DNA of 49,527 nt from Aeromonas piscicola (GTDB lineage: Bacteria; Pseudomonadota; Gammaproteobacteria; Enterobacterales; Aeromonadaceae), in NCBI RefSeq assembly GCF_000820005.1, contig NZ_CDBL01000039.1:100387-149913 (forward strand). Reading direction: 5' to 3'. Positions 20,397-28,785 of the stretch are shown in pieces. Under the pieces are notes generated by a model. It was not told the DNA's origin, did not search any database, and saw only the letters and a program-made list of their open reading frames with translations. The position numbers were made by a program, and so were the translations under genes. The number at the start of each line of letters is the position of its first letter. Position 1 is the stretch's first letter.

Positions 20397-20878
20397 GGTG
20401 ATTACCTTTTGTTATGGCGGGATAATTATCCCGCGAGCCTGAACTGCATGTTGGCGCAGAGCGAGGATCTCCTCGCTCCGGATGGAAACCATAAGGTTCA
20501 GGCTAGGAATAACAAGGCCGCAGATTTGAATTGACTTTTAACCCTGACTAAACAGCACAAAATACATCCTGTAAATAACCATTCAATAGACTTCCATTAA
20601 TTATTACTTCATTATAAACAACGTATTGTGGTGTCTCTATTATCTATAAAGAGATCGGTTGTTATATTTCTGGCTGGTTACCACCTGCCTGGAAATACGA
20701 AGTTTTTAAGTGATTAAAGATAAATGGTGCGGGCCAATAGGGAGGAGAACAATACAGGAAAATAACGGGGTCAGGATCTGGTCATGTATTGTCGGCGATA
20801 AACGAGACGGATATTGGGAGCCAACACCAGCGGGGAGGCTATGTGCTGGCCCCGAAGCGCCGCCTGTCACTCACCCGG
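20397..20878. other. Structured upstream region of the secreted protein gene
   Basis: About 480 bases without a supported gene. The half next to the secreted-protein gene contains three nested or adjacent inverted repeats (20417-20504, separate entry). Beyond 20520 it becomes markedly AT-rich (to about 20700), as expected of a promoter or silencer region; I cannot assign -35/-10 boxes. The last 180 bases lie beyond the stop of the GH13 gene and show no clear terminator. Confidence 0.5.
20417..20504. promoter_or_regulatory. Palindrome and nested hairpins in the 5' region of the secreted protein
   Basis: A perfect 18-base palindrome GCGGGATAATTATCCCGC (20417-20434) begins about 20 bases from the start codon. 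Next to it AGCCTGAAC (20436-20444) pairs with GTTCAGGCT (20496-20504), enclosing GAGCGAGGA/TCCTCGCTC (20459-20467 with 20470-20478). All stems are perfect. Either operators or a folded mRNA leader. Confidence 0.65.
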
Positions 20879-22486
20879 TTATGCCAGCATCAGCCAGATG
20901 GCGGCCTGATAGGGGGCGAAGGTGGTCGTGGGTGCGTCCGGGTAGTTGCCCATCAGCAGGGTGGCCCCCCTCTCCACCAGATCAAGATGGGGCATGGGCA
21001 AGGTGCCCGCGGTGAGATTGGCAAGCAGCAACAGGGTGTGGGTCTCGCCGGTGGCAGGATCCCGCCACCGGCGGTGGTAGCTGATGCGCAGCGGATCGTC
21101 ACCATCTAGCAGCTCGAAGTCGCCGTGGCGAATGACGGGGTGGGCCTTGCGCAATGCAATCAGCTGGCGATAGCAGTGAAACAGCGAGCCGGTGCGGGCC
21201 AGCTGCTCGGTGGCGTTGATGTCCATGTAGTTGTCGTTGAGCGCAATCCAGGGTTTGGCGGTGCTAAAGCCTGCGTGAGGGCTGGCATCCCACTGCATCG
21301 GGGTGCGGGCGTTGTCGCGGCCGATGGCATCCAGTCGTCGGCTCAGCTCGGCAGGAGCCAGCCCAGGCTGGCTGGCACTGTAGTGGATAGCCTCCACGTC
21401 GCGCAGTTCATCGGTTTGCCAGTGGCGATTGGTCATGCCGAGCTCCTCCCCCTGATAGATGAAGGGAGTGCCCTGCATCATGTGCAGCACCAGGGCCCAC
21501 AGCTTGCCACTCGGCTCGCGCCACTCGGGTCTGTCGTCGCCAAAGCGGGAGACGGCGCGGGGCAGGTCGTGGTTACCCAGAAACAGGCTGTTCCAGCCCC
21601 GGCCGTGCAGCCCCTGCTGGTGGCGGGCCATGGACCGCTTGAAGGTGAGGGGATCAAAATGCGACGACCACTTGTCCTGCCCCAGCCCTAGGTGTTCGAA
21701 GTTGAACACCATGCTGAATTCGCTGCCATTCGGGTTCGAATAGTGCTGCATATGAGCGAGATCCGCCCCCCAGGTTTCCCCGACCGTGATGATCCCCTTG
21801 TTGCCGAAGCTGGCGCCGTTGAGCTCGCGGATATAGTCGTGCAGGCGGGGGCCGTTGCTCATGGCAAGGGGCGACCACTCCTTGCTCACCATGTCGATCA
21901 CATCGAAGCGGAACCCCTTTATCCCCTTGGCCAGCCAGAAGTTGATCACTTCAGCCATCTCGGTGCGCACCGCCGGGTTGTCCCAGTCGAGATCGGCCTG
22001 GCTTATGTCGAAGTTGTGCAGGTAGTAGAGATCAAGCTCTGGCACATACTCCCAGCCGCTGCCGCCAAAGATGGATTGCACCGGGTGGGCATCGACAAAG
22101 GCCTGGTCCCGGAATACGTAATAGGCCTGATAGCGGGGATCTCCCGCCAGGGCTCGCTGGAACCACAGATGCTCGGTGGCGGTGTGGTTGGCGACTATGT
22201 CCATCATGATGCCGATGCCGCGGGTGGCCGCATCGTTGATCAGCTGTTCCATCTCGGCCAGGGTGCCGAAGGTGGGGTCGATGGCGCGGTAGTCTGCCAC
22301 ATCGTAGCCGTTGTCCCGCTTGGGGGAGCGATAGACAGGGGTGAGCCACAGCATATCGACCCCCAGGGTCGCCAGATAGTCCAGGCGCTGGCGGATACCC
22401 TTGATGTCCCCCATGCCGTCGCCATCGCTGTCCTGAAAACTCATGGGATAGATCTGGTAAATCACGCAGGTGTCGAGAGGGGTCAT
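20879..22486 (-). CDS. GH13 alpha-glucosidase (oligo-1,6-glucosidase/trehalose-6-phosphate hydrolase type)
   Basis: Cytosolic glycoside hydrolase of 535 residues, family GH13, hydrolysing small alpha-glucosides. Region I is MDIVANHTATEH, region II GFRFDVIDMVSKEW (nucleophile Asp), region III IITVGETWGAD (acid/base Glu), region IV SLFLGNHDLPRAVSRFGDD. The start VIYQIYPMSFQDSDGDGMGDIKGI and the GLAPAEL/RDNARTPMQWD segments are typical of the TreC/MalL branch. No PTS permease, LacI regulator or other sugar gene is adjacent, so the physiological sugar is uncertain. The ATG at 22486 matches the family start. Confidence 0.92.
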   Translation of the reverse strand: MTPLDTCVIYQIYPMSFQDSDGDGMGDIKGIRQRLDYLATLGVDMLWLTPVYRSPKRDNGYDVADYRAIDPTFGTLAEMEQLINDAATRGIGIMMDIVANHTATEHLWFQRALAGDPRYQAYYVFRDQAFVDAHPVQSIFGGSGWEYVPELDLYYLHNFDISQADLDWDNPAVRTEMAEVINFWLAKGIKGFRFDVIDMVSKEWSPLAMSNGPRLHDYIRELNGASFGNKGIITVGETWGADLAHMQHYSNPNGSEFSMVFNFEHLGLGQDKWSSHFDPLTFKRSMARHQQGLHGRGWNSLFLGNHDLPRAVSRFGDDRPEWREPSGKLWALVLHMMQGTPFIYQGEELGMTNRHWQTDELRDVEAIHYSASQPGLAPAELSRRLDAIGRDNARTPMQWDASPHAGFSTAKPWIALNDNYMDINATEQLARTGSLFHCYRQLIALRKAHPVIRHGDFELLDGDDPLRISYHRRWRDPATGETHTLLLLANLTAGTLPMPHLDLVERGATLLMGNYPDAPTTTFAPYQAAIWLMLA

Positions 22487-22617
22487 GGCGCTGGTCGGCT
22501 GGGGAAGGGGTAACCCTATTCTAGGCGCTCCGGGTTGCCCTCAACAGGGCAGGGGAGTGGCTGAAAAGGGTTCCATAAGTGACTGGTTGTCAAAAGTGAG
22601 GGGAGGGTCACAAAGGT

Positions 22618-22650
22618 GCCATCCCGAGCTACGGGCGTGGTCGGGATGGC
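22618..22650 (-). terminator. Hairpin downstream of the DUF1622 gene
   Basis: GCCATCCCGA (22618-22627) pairs perfectly with TCGGGATGGC (22641-22650), 13-base loop; minus-strand tail acctttgtg is only weakly T-rich. A second small hairpin TATGCC-TTTT-GGCATA lies at 22661-22676. Confidence 0.45.
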
Positions 22651-22681
22651 GTGCTGCTCATATGCCTTTTGGCATAACTCG

Positions 22682-23032
22682 TTATCGGGTCGCCCCGGCC
22701 TGCTCGGCGTTTGGTTCTTGTTGGCGTTCCGCTTGCGCTTCCAGCTCCTTGCCGAGGAAGTAGTTCAGGAAGGTGCGGATCACCGCGATGATGGCGAGGC
22801 GGATCAGCTCCTCTTTGCTCGGCGCGACTGTGGTGGCCAGTATGTCGGCGGCGAGCTGAAACTCCAGCGCCAGGATCAGCCAGCTGCCAAAACAGAGGCG
22901 GATACGGGGGAAACCGGGGGCGTGATCCCGGACTCGTGCTGCCAGCCAGAGCGTCTTGCCAAGCCCAATGACCACGCAGGCGATGGAGATGATCTCCAGC
23001 AGCAGCTGGAACAGCTCGACGCCGTGCATCAT
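22682..23032 (-). CDS. DUF1622 family membrane protein
   Basis: About 116 residues with three hydrophobic helices: ELFQLLLEIISIACVVIGLGK, WLILALEFQLAADILATTV and IAVIRTFLNYFLGKELEAQ, the pattern of DUF1622 inner-membrane proteins. Function of the family is unknown. I start at the ATG pair 23032/23029, which directly follows GAAAGAGGG; a GTG at 23077 would add 15 residues but has no ribosome site. The C-terminal tail is charged and rich in E/Q. It is the last gene of a minus-strand run after yqfB. Confidence 0.82.
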   Translation of the reverse strand: MMHGVELFQLLLEIISIACVVIGLGKTLWLAARVRDHAPGFPRIRLCFGSWLILALEFQLAADILATTVAPSKEELIRLAIIAVIRTFLNYFLGKELEAQAERQQEPNAEQAGATR

Positions 23033-23140
23033 TCCCTCTTTCAGGCTCGCTATCTCAAACACGTTCGGCTTCTCCACGATTCAAAAGGAACACTATTAAC
23101 ATATTGCTCGGCCAGGGCCAAATCCGGCCCGGGCCATCAA

Positions 23141-23464
23141 TCAGGCGATCAGTTTGAATTCAATCACATAGAGCGGAGGCAGGTCAGGGTAGATATCCCG
23201 AATCACCTGTTTTAGCTCAGGAAGGGTCATGTTCTCCTGGCGGGCGTGTTCGTCGCTCAGTTCATCAAAGGCGACCGCATTGACCGAGAGCACTTCTATG
23301 GCGCCGAACGGCTGGTGCTCGGGGTTGGTGAAGAGTGAGAGCCGCTGGCCGGGCTGCCATTGGGCTTCGCTCTCGTCGCGGATGGTGATGGTCTTGCGGC
23401 CGGCCTGGATATCGGCCACGAAACGGCTGAAGAAGGTGAACTCGGGATAGGGATGGGTAGACAT
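23141..23464 (-). CDS. yqfB: N4-acetylcytidine amidohydrolase (ASCH domain)
   Basis: 107-residue ASCH-domain enzyme that hydrolyses N4-acetylcytidine to cytidine and acetate, salvaging a modified nucleoside from RNA turnover. It is clearly collinear with E. coli YqfB: FTFFSRFVADIQAGRKTITIRDESEAQW, with the catalytic Lys and Thr in GRKTITIRDE, and HARQENMTLPELKQVIRDIYPDLPPLYVIEFK with the catalytic Glu. The ATG at 23464 has GGAG five bases upstream. It follows the Crp/Fnr-type regulator by 34 bases, so the two may be cotranscribed, close to a nucleoside phosphorylase and PnuC. Confidence 0.94.
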   Translation of the reverse strand: MSTHPYPEFTFFSRFVADIQAGRKTITIRDESEAQWQPGQRLSLFTNPEHQPFGAIEVLSVNAVAFDELSDEHARQENMTLPELKQVIRDIYPDLPPLYVIEFKLIA

Positions 23465-23498
23465 GGATGCTCCGACAGGGGTGAAGAGTGAATCGAGA

Positions 23499-24200
23499 TT
23501 AAAGGTCGAGATAGGCGCGCAGCCTGGCCAGATCGGCGATGGTGGGGCCGTCAGCGCCGTCGCATACTATCCCCTGTTCGACCAGCTCCTTGAGGGCGCG
23601 GCGGTAGACGCGCTCCGTGGTGCCAAAGCGCGCCGCCTCGTGGGAACGCTTGCGCGAGCCCAGCATGGGGGTGCGCTGGCGCTCTCGCCACAGTTCAAAG
23701 GCGATGTTGTAGGCGATGGGGTGCAGCAGGCGGCTGGTGGTGATGTCCAGGGTATCCAGATAGTCGCTGGCCAGGGCCGATGCGAAGAACAGGGTCAGCT
23801 CGGGTTCTGCCAGTAGCCGCTGGGCCAGCTTGTGAGCACAGATGACGCTGGCATCCAGCTCTGTCTCGGCCACCACGCTCCACTGCACCGGGGTGGCACT
23901 GAAGAACTCCATCTCACCGAAGATCTGGCGCTGGCATGCTATCTCCCCGAGCTGAAACAGGCGCCCCGAGTGCACGGCACTGTTGAGGGAGACCCGCCCC
24001 GTTTCCACCAGATAGAGGCATTCGCTCTGCTCCCCCTGGCGCATGATGGGCTCGCCCGGCAGGTAGCGGCGCAAAAACAGGGTGCACGCCTCCAGCGCCG
24101 CGGCAAAGCGGGGTTCAAGCTGCTCAAGTTCGGCGTGAAAGCGACCGAGGGGGTAGGGGTGTTGCTGCATGAGAAACCCGCGCGTGGAAACGAGGGCCAT
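23499..24200 (-). CDS. Crp/Fnr-type transcriptional regulator
   Basis: 233 residues: an N-terminal cyclic-nucleotide-binding-type jelly roll (YLPGEPIMRQGEQSECLYLVETGRVSLNSAV, then FGEMEFFSATPVQWSVVAETEL) and a C-terminal winged helix (SHEAARFGTTERVYRRALKELVEQGIV). It resembles E. coli YeiL in overall architecture. There is no N-terminal four-cysteine cluster, so it is not an FNR-type oxygen sensor; cAMP-contact residues of CRP are not evident. The start may be the ATG at 24200 or 24170; neither has a strong Shine-Dalgarno. Neighbours (yqfB, nucleoside phosphorylase, pnuC) suggest nucleoside-related targets, which is inference only. Confidence 0.85.
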   Translation of the reverse strand: MALVSTRGFLMQQHPYPLGRFHAELEQLEPRFAAALEACTLFLRRYLPGEPIMRQGEQSECLYLVETGRVSLNSAVHSGRLFQLGEIACQRQIFGEMEFFSATPVQWSVVAETELDASVICAHKLAQRLLAEPELTLFFASALASDYLDTLDITTSRLLHPIAYNIAFELWRERQRTPMLGSRKRSHEAARFGTTERVYRRALKELVEQGIVCDGADGPTIADLARLRAYLDL

Positions 24201-24269
24201 GAGGCTAGCAAGAGCGGGGGCCGGATGCCAGCGCCCGTGCCATCGAATGTGCCGGGCTTAACGTTTTGG

Positions 24270-24297
24270 CAGGGGCCGGCGATGGTGCCGGCCCCTG
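24270..24297 (-). terminator. GC-rich hairpin after the nucleoside phosphorylase gene
   Basis: CAGGGGCCGGC (24270-24280) pairs perfectly with GCCGGCCCCTG (24287-24297) over gatggt. No T-run follows on either strand, so termination would be inefficient or factor-dependent. Confidence 0.45.
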
Positions 24298-24327
24298 GGC
24301 TGGTCAGATCCGGGTGGGGGGCCTGGC

Positions 24328-25053
24328 TTATTGCGCCAGCGCATGGAGCGCGGCGGTGATGGCCAGCCGCTCACCGGCCATCATGGCCGCCTCTGCGCTG
24401 GCGTAGTCGTTTACCCCCTGCTGCACGTCCTGCTCGAATGCCACCACGTTGCAGAGCACGGCGGCGACCCGCACCTTGCGCAGCCGACCGACGGTGAGCA
24501 GGGAGGCGGTCTCCATGTCCGCCCCCAGCAGGCCGCGTTCGTGCCAGTAGCGGCACACCGCCTGCTCGTCATCCCGGTAGAAACTGTCGTGGGAGCGTAC
24601 CAGGCCGTGCCAGTGAGGCTGGCCGCTGGCGGCGATATGCTCGAGCAGGGCGGCCTGCAGCCGAATGTCGGCGCAGGCGGGGTACTCGGGGGGCAGGTAG
24701 GCCAGCGAGGCGCCATCGTGGCGCACGGCCCCCTCCACCACGATAAGATCACCCAGCGCCATCTCATGCTGCAGGGCGCCGGCGGAGCCGACCCGGATGA
24801 GCGAGCGGGCACCCGCCTGCACCAGCTCCTCCAGCGCTATGATGGCGGAGGCGCCGCCGATGCCTGTGCTGCAGACGGTGATGGGCAGCCCCTGATGATG
24901 GCCGTTGATCAGGCGATACTCCCGGTTCTGGCCGAGTGACTCGCACCCTTGCAGCTGACTGGCGATGCGATCGACCCGGGCTGGATCGCCGCACAGCACC
25001 ACCCGCTCGGCAATCTGATCCGGGCGGCATTGCAGATGGGGCAGCAGGCTCAT
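24328..25053 (-). CDS. Nucleoside phosphorylase (PNP/UDP family)
   Basis: Trimeric/hexameric-type nucleoside phosphorylase, 241 residues, splitting a nucleoside with phosphate into base and ribose 1-phosphate. Motifs: VVLCGDPARVDRIA (phosphate loop), STGIGGASAIIALEEL, LIRVGSAGAL, and ADMETASLLTVGRLRKVRVAAVL with the Glu-Met-Glu-type ribose contact. It is closest in style to uridine phosphorylase, but specificity cannot be read off. Its ATG overlaps the TGA of pnuC by four bases, so it is translated with the transporter. With PnuC as partner, cleavage of imported nicotinamide riboside is also possible. Confidence 0.9.
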   Translation of the reverse strand: MSLLPHLQCRPDQIAERVVLCGDPARVDRIASQLQGCESLGQNREYRLINGHHQGLPITVCSTGIGGASAIIALEELVQAGARSLIRVGSAGALQHEMALGDLIVVEGAVRHDGASLAYLPPEYPACADIRLQAALLEHIAASGQPHWHGLVRSHDSFYRDDEQAVCRYWHERGLLGADMETASLLTVGRLRKVRVAAVLCNVVAFEQDVQQGVNDYASAEAAMMAGERLAITAALHALAQ

Positions 25054-25772
25054 GCGATCACTTCCTGCTGCGGGCGTTTGGCAGCCAGCATCCAGAGGCG
25101 GGTGCCATTGGCGGCGATGAACAGCAGGATCAGGTACTCCAGCGACATGGCGTAGACGCCCTGGGCGGCATAGACGCCGATGCTGATGATGTTAATGACC
25201 ACCCAGAGGATCCAGTTCTCCACGTATTTGCGGGTCATCAGGATCTGGGCCACCACCGAGAGCACCGTCATGCTGGCATCCCAGAACGGGAAGGCGTCGG
25301 GGGAGGGCTCAGGGGTAGCCAGACCGGCGCCGAACAGGTTGAGCAGGGCGACCGAGGTGCGGGCCAGGGTGGCGAACACTGGGTCGATAAACAGGGTCAG
25401 CAGGGCGATGGCCAGCACGCTCAGGGCAGCGGTCACCATCAGCTTGGACTTGCTCAGCCAGCGGATCTGCAAGCAGTCTCCCTGCTCGTTGGCGGGGCGG
25501 GTCCAGGCGTACCAGCCGTAGACGTTGGCGCAGAAGAAGAACAGTTGCAGCATCAGCAGGCCGTAGAGCTGGATCTGGAAGAAGATGATGGCAAACAGGC
25601 TGACGTTGATGAGGCCGAACAGATAGTTGATGGTCTTCTCCTGGCTGGCGAACCAGATGCAGGCCAGGCCGAACAGAGTGCCGATGGCTTCAATCCACGA
25701 CATGGCGTAACCGCCGCCTAGCGGTATGGTCACCAGGGTGTGATTGATGCTGAACCACTCGAATATGCTCAT
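25050..25772 (-). CDS. pnuC: Nicotinamide riboside transporter PnuC
   Basis: Seven-helix inner-membrane facilitator of 240 residues, SWEET-like fold. The family hallmarks are visible: WIEAIGTLFGLACIWFASQEKTINYLFGLINVSLFAIIFFQ, CANVYGWYAW, and the C-terminal ENWILWVVINIISIGVYAAQG. It usually feeds NadR/Nrk kinases for NAD salvage. Translationally coupled to the phosphorylase downstream. The start (MSIFEWFSINHT) at 25772 has AAAGGAAA upstream. Confidence 0.94.
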   Translation of the reverse strand: MSIFEWFSINHTLVTIPLGGGYAMSWIEAIGTLFGLACIWFASQEKTINYLFGLINVSLFAIIFFQIQLYGLLMLQLFFFCANVYGWYAWTRPANEQGDCLQIRWLSKSKLMVTAALSVLAIALLTLFIDPVFATLARTSVALLNLFGAGLATPEPSPDAFPFWDASMTVLSVVAQILMTRKYVENWILWVVINIISIGVYAAQGVYAMSLEYLILLFIAANGTRLWMLAAKRPQQEVIA

Positions 25773-26068
25773 TTTCGTTTCCTTTGAAAATTTGAAAGAA
25801 GGGGGGTGATCGGAACGGGCCTATTCTAGGGGCTGCGCGGGGGCTAACGCAGGACTTTTGTCCGAGCCAGCCTGAGCCACATCAAAGAATGGATAAAGGG
25901 GGGCGGCAAAGGCTCGCCATTTTTGCGGACCGCAGGGGGCCCCGATATGCGATGATGGCCCTTGCCCTTTATTGATATGTAACAAACCGGGGCAGAACAA
26001 GCTGTGGTCTGATGGAGTCCGCCATTTCACCCATTGTGCAATGGCGGACATGAACGAAAGGAGCAAGT
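25773..26068. other. Divergent promoter region pnuC / SLC13 permease
   Basis: About 300 bases without a gene, expected to carry two divergent promoters. I see G-rich runs and a short near-palindrome around GGACTTTTGTCC (25851-25862), but no operator or riboswitch that I can name. Confidence 0.45.
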
Positions 26069-27901
26069 GTGAATTCCGAACTGATCTGGGTCCTCTGCAT
26101 GCTGGTGGGCGCCATCTATCTGTTTATTACCAACAAGGTACGCATGGACGTAGTCGCCTTGTTGATCATCATACTGTTTGTGCTGAGCGGTACCCTGACC
26201 CTGCCGGAGGCGCTGGCGGGATTCAGCGATCCCAACGTCATTCTGATCGCTGCCCTGTTCGTGGTGGGGGAGGGGCTGGTCCGTACCGGCATCGCCTATC
26301 AGGTGGGGGATATGCTGGTGAAGGTGGCGGGCAGCAGCGAGATCCGCATGCTGGTGCTGTTGATGGTGGCTGTCTCCCTGCTGGGAGCCGTGATGAGCAG
26401 CACAGGGGTAGTGGCCATCTTCATCCCTGTGGTGCTGAGCGTGGCGAACCGCATGGGGATCCCGGCCGGCCGCCTGATGATGCCGCTTGGCTTTGCCGGC
26501 CTCATCAGCGGCATGATGACGCTGGTGGCGACGCCGCCCAACATGGTGGTCAACAGTGAGCTGATGCGCCATGGCATCCATGGTTTCGGCTTCTTCGGGT
26601 TCACCCCCATGGGGCTGATCATCCTGGTGATGGGCATCATCTACATGCTGCTGATGCGGGGCTCCCTGGTGCGTGAAGGGGAGGAGGGAAAAGGCAAGCA
26701 GGCGGGGCGCAGCACCATGCGCGATCTCATCCGCGATTACCGGCTGGCCGGGCGGGCCCGCCGGCTGGCGATCCGGCCCGACTCCCCCCTGATAGGCCAG
26801 ACCCTGGACGAGTTGCAGCTGCGGGCCCGTTACGGCGCCAACGTCATCGGGGTGGAGCGCTGGCGCAAGTTTCGGCGGGTGATGGTGACCGTCTCCGGCG
26901 TCACCGAGTTCCAGTCCAAGGACGTGCTGCTGATCGACATGTCCGACCCCGAGGTGGATGTGCGAGAGTTCTGCAGCGAGGCACGGCTAGAGCCCATGAT
27001 ACTGCGTGGGGAGTATTTCTCCGATCAGGCGCGGGAGGTGGGCATGGCCGAGGTGTCGCTCATCCCCGAATCCCGTCTGCTGGGCAAGAGCATTCGCGAG
27101 GTGGCCTTTCGCTCCCACTACGGTCTGAGCGTGGTGGGGATCCGCCGTGACGGCGAGGCGCTGACCGGCAAGCTGGTGGATGATCCCTTGCAGATGGGCG
27201 ACTCTCTGCTGGTGGTGGGCAACTGGAGCCTGATCCGCCTGTTGCAGACCCACAGCCGCGACTTCCTGCTGCTGGGCCTGCCCGCCGAGGTGGACGAGAT
27301 GGCGCCGGCCCGCAGCCAGGCCATCCACGCCCTGATCTGTCTTGGGGTCATGGTGGTGCTGATGGTGACGGATCCCGTACCCAACGTCATCGCGGCGCTG
27401 GTGGCTTGTCTGCTGATGGGCAAGTTCCGCTGCATCGACATGGAGAGCGCCTACAAGTCCATCCACTGGCCCACTCTGATCCTGATCGTCGGCATGCTGC
27501 CCTTTGCCCTGGCGCTGCAGAAGACCGGCGGGGTGGACCTGATTGTCGGCGGTCTGATTGCGGCCGTAGGTGAGATGGGCCCTCGCGTGATGCTGGCCAG
27601 CCTGTTTGCCCTGTGCGCCCTGATCGGGCTCTTCATTTCCAATACCGCGACGGCGGTACTGATGGCGCCCATTGCGCTGGGAACGGCCCAGCAGATGGGG
27701 ATCTCCCCCTATCCCTTTGCCATGACCATCGCCATCGCGGCTTCGGCGGCCTTCATGACGCCGGTCTCGTCGCCGGTCAATACCCTGGTGCTGGGCCCAG
27801 GCAACTACAAGTTCGTGGATTTCGTGCGCATTGGCGTGCCCTTCACCCTGCTGGTGATGGTGGTGAGCGTCATCGCCATCCCCTGGTTCTTCCCGTTCTG
27901 A
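26069..27901 (+). CDS. SLC13/DASS-type permease with two RCK_C (TrkA-C) domains
   Basis: 610-residue inner-membrane transporter of the YfbS type. The first membrane half contains [41 protein letters not shown] and the [11 protein letters not shown] signature; two soluble RCK_C-like domains follow (about residues 220-300 and 305-390, with [14 protein letters not shown] and [16 protein letters not shown]); the second membrane half ends with [16 protein letters not shown] and [18 protein letters not shown]. Members carry dicarboxylates, sulfate or other anions with Na+; the substrate is unknown. GTG start at 26069 follows AAAGGAG. A strong terminator follows. Confidence 0.92.
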   Translation: MNSELIWVLCMLVGAIYLFITNKVRMDVVALLIIILFVLSGTLTLPEALAGFSDPNVILIAALFVVGEGLVRTGIAYQVGDMLVKVAGSSEIRMLVLLMVAVSLLGAVMSSTGVVAIFIPVVLSVANRMGIPAGRLMMPLGFAGLISGMMTLVATPPNMVVNSELMRHGIHGFGFFGFTPMGLIILVMGIIYMLLMRGSLVREGEEGKGKQAGRSTMRDLIRDYRLAGRARRLAIRPDSPLIGQTLDELQLRARYGANVIGVERWRKFRRVMVTVSGVTEFQSKDVLLIDMSDPEVDVREFCSEARLEPMILRGEYFSDQAREVGMAEVSLIPESRLLGKSIREVAFRSHYGLSVVGIRRDGEALTGKLVDDPLQMGDSLLVVGNWSLIRLLQTHSRDFLLLGLPAEVDEMAPARSQAIHALICLGVMVVLMVTDPVPNVIAALVACLLMGKFRCIDMESAYKSIHWPTLILIVGMLPFALALQKTGGVDLIVGGLIAAVGEMGPRVMLASLFALCALIGLFISNTATAVLMAPIALGTAQQMGISPYPFAMTIAIAASAAFMTPVSSPVNTLVLGPGNYKFVDFVRIGVPFTLLVMVVSVIAIPWFFPF

Positions 27902-27929
27902 CTGGTTTGATTCAGGGAAAAGAGAGACA

Positions 27930-27952
27930 AGCGGCCTGCGGGCCGCTTTTTT
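27930..27952 (+). terminator. Intrinsic terminator after the SLC13/RCK permease
   Basis: AGCGGCC (27930-27936) pairs with GGCCGCT (27941-27947) over TGCG, followed by a T-run to 27952. Confidence 0.92.
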
Positions 27953-28044
27953 GTCGCTCCGCATGAGCCTGGGTGGCAGCAGAGCGAGAGGGAAGTGAGG
28001 CAGAGATAGGTTGGCAAGGGGGATAGAGGGCGAAAAACGGGCAC

Positions 28045-28066
28045 AAAAAAACCAGCCTGAGCTGGT
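28045..28066 (-). terminator. Intrinsic terminator of the tRNA operon
   Basis: On the minus strand ACCAGC-TCAG-GCTGGT followed by seven T, just beyond the last tRNA (Leu). Confidence 0.9.
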
Positions 28067-28086
28067 CTGTTTGGTACTGCTATTAA

Positions 28087-28170
28087 TGGTGCGGAAGGAG
28101 AGACTCGAACTCTCACGCCTAGGGCGCCAGAACCTAAATCTGGTGCGTCTACCAATTTCGCCACTTCCGC
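28087..28170 (-). tRNA. tRNA-Leu(TAG)
   Basis: Seven-pair acceptor stem GCGGAAG/CTTCCGC, encoded CCA at 28087-28089, a variable arm of class II type, and the anticodon loop ttTAGgt in CCAGA/TCTGG. Last gene of the operon. Confidence 0.96.
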
Positions 28171-28178
28171 AATATTAA

Positions 28179-28255
28179 TGGTGGCTATGACGGGATTCGA
28201 ACCTGTGACCCTCGCATTATGAGTGCGATGCTCTAACCAACTGAGCTACATAGCC
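28179..28255 (-). tRNA. tRNA-Met(CAT), elongator
   Basis: 77 bases with encoded CCA, GGCTATG/CATAGCC acceptor, anticodon loop CTCATAA, T-loop GGTTCGAATCC. Closely matches E. coli elongator tRNA-Met. Confidence 0.96.
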
Positions 28256-28291
28256 GTCTTGTCACCAATATCATTGCTGACAAGTCAAAAA

Positions 28292-28366
28292 TGGCTGGGG
28301 TACTAGGATTCGAACCTAGGAATGGCGAGATCAAAACCCGCTGCCTTACCGCTTGGCGATACCCCA
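28292..28366 (-). tRNA. tRNA-Gln(TTG)
   Basis: 75 bases, TGGGGTA/TACCCCA acceptor, anticodon loop TTTTGAT, encoded CCA. It differs from most other Gln copies here by one base beside the T-arm. Confidence 0.96.
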
Positions 28367-28383
28367 ACTGAACAACTGCAAAA

Positions 28384-28460
28384 TGGTGGCTATGACGGGA
28401 TTCGAACCTGTGACCCTCGCATTATGAGTGCGATGCTCTAACCAACTGAGCTACATAGCC
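28384..28460 (-). tRNA. tRNA-Met(CAT), elongator
   Basis: 77 bases, identical in sequence to the copy at 28179-28255. Confidence 0.96.
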
Positions 28461-28495
28461 GTCTTGTATGCGACAGGGTCGTCTACAAGTAAAAA

Positions 28496-28562
28496 TGGCT
28501 GGGTACTAGGGTTTGGACCTAGGCACGTTGACGAGATCGAAATCTCTCACGCTTACCACAGC
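28496..28562 (-). ncRNA. tRNA-like element X1 (D-arm missing)
   Basis: Begins GCTGTGGTAAGCGTG and ends TACCCAGCCA. From GGTAAG onward it aligns with tRNA-Gln (GGTAAGGC through GATCTCG to CCTAG and CCCAGCCA), but the first 15 or so bases, including the D-stem, are absent. The acceptor-like ends pair (GCTG/CAGC, GGTA/TACC) with one bulged T. The anticodon arm has become GAGAT-TTCG-ATCTC, a UUCG tetraloop, and the T-loop TCCAAAC has lost the TTCRA consensus. A hairpin (28566-28583) precedes it. Either a decayed tRNA-Gln or a distinct structured RNA. Confidence 0.6.
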
Positions 28563-28565
28563 AAA

Positions 28566-28583
28566 TCATCGACAGGTCGATGA
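28566..28583 (-). other. Hairpin H1 preceding X1
   Basis: TCATCGAC/GTCGATGA with a two-base centre. The same hairpin, with one G-U, precedes X2 (28786-28804). Confidence 0.6.
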
Positions 28584-28593
28584 CGGGTAAAAA

Positions 28594-28668
28594 TGGCTGG
28601 GGTACTAGGATTCGAACCTAGGGATGGCGAGATCAAAACCCGCTGCCTTACCGCTTGGCGATACCCCA
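28594..28668 (-). tRNA. tRNA-Gln(TTG)
   Basis: 75 bases, full cloverleaf with TTTTGAT anticodon loop and encoded CCA. Confidence 0.96.
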
Positions 28669-28717
28669 ACAGTGCTCCTTAACAGTCATGTAGACTGGCA
28701 AAGAACGTTTAAACATT

Positions 28718-28783
28718 GCTGTGGTACTAGGAAACGAACCTATGCACGTTGACGAGATCGAAACCTCTTACGTTTACCACAGC
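28718..28783 (-). ncRNA. tRNA-like element X2 (D-arm missing)
   Basis: A sister of X1. Its ends form a perfect 9-pair stem (GCTGTGGTA with TACCACAGC), better than in X1. The middle hairpin is GAGGT-TTCG-ATCTC, where X1 has GAGAT: an A-U to G-U change that keeps the stem. The T-arm-like hairpin is TAGG-TTCGTTT-CCTA. No CCA follows the stem (gcaatg). The D-arm is missing as in X1. Preserved pairing in both copies argues against pure decay. Confidence 0.6.
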
Positions 28784-28785
28784 GA

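Noticed and set aside
28496..28562. X1 as a functional missense tRNA (TCG anticodon by alignment)
   Set aside because: No D-arm, a UUCG tetraloop rather than a 7-base anticodon loop, and a lost T-loop consensus make charging and decoding unlikely.
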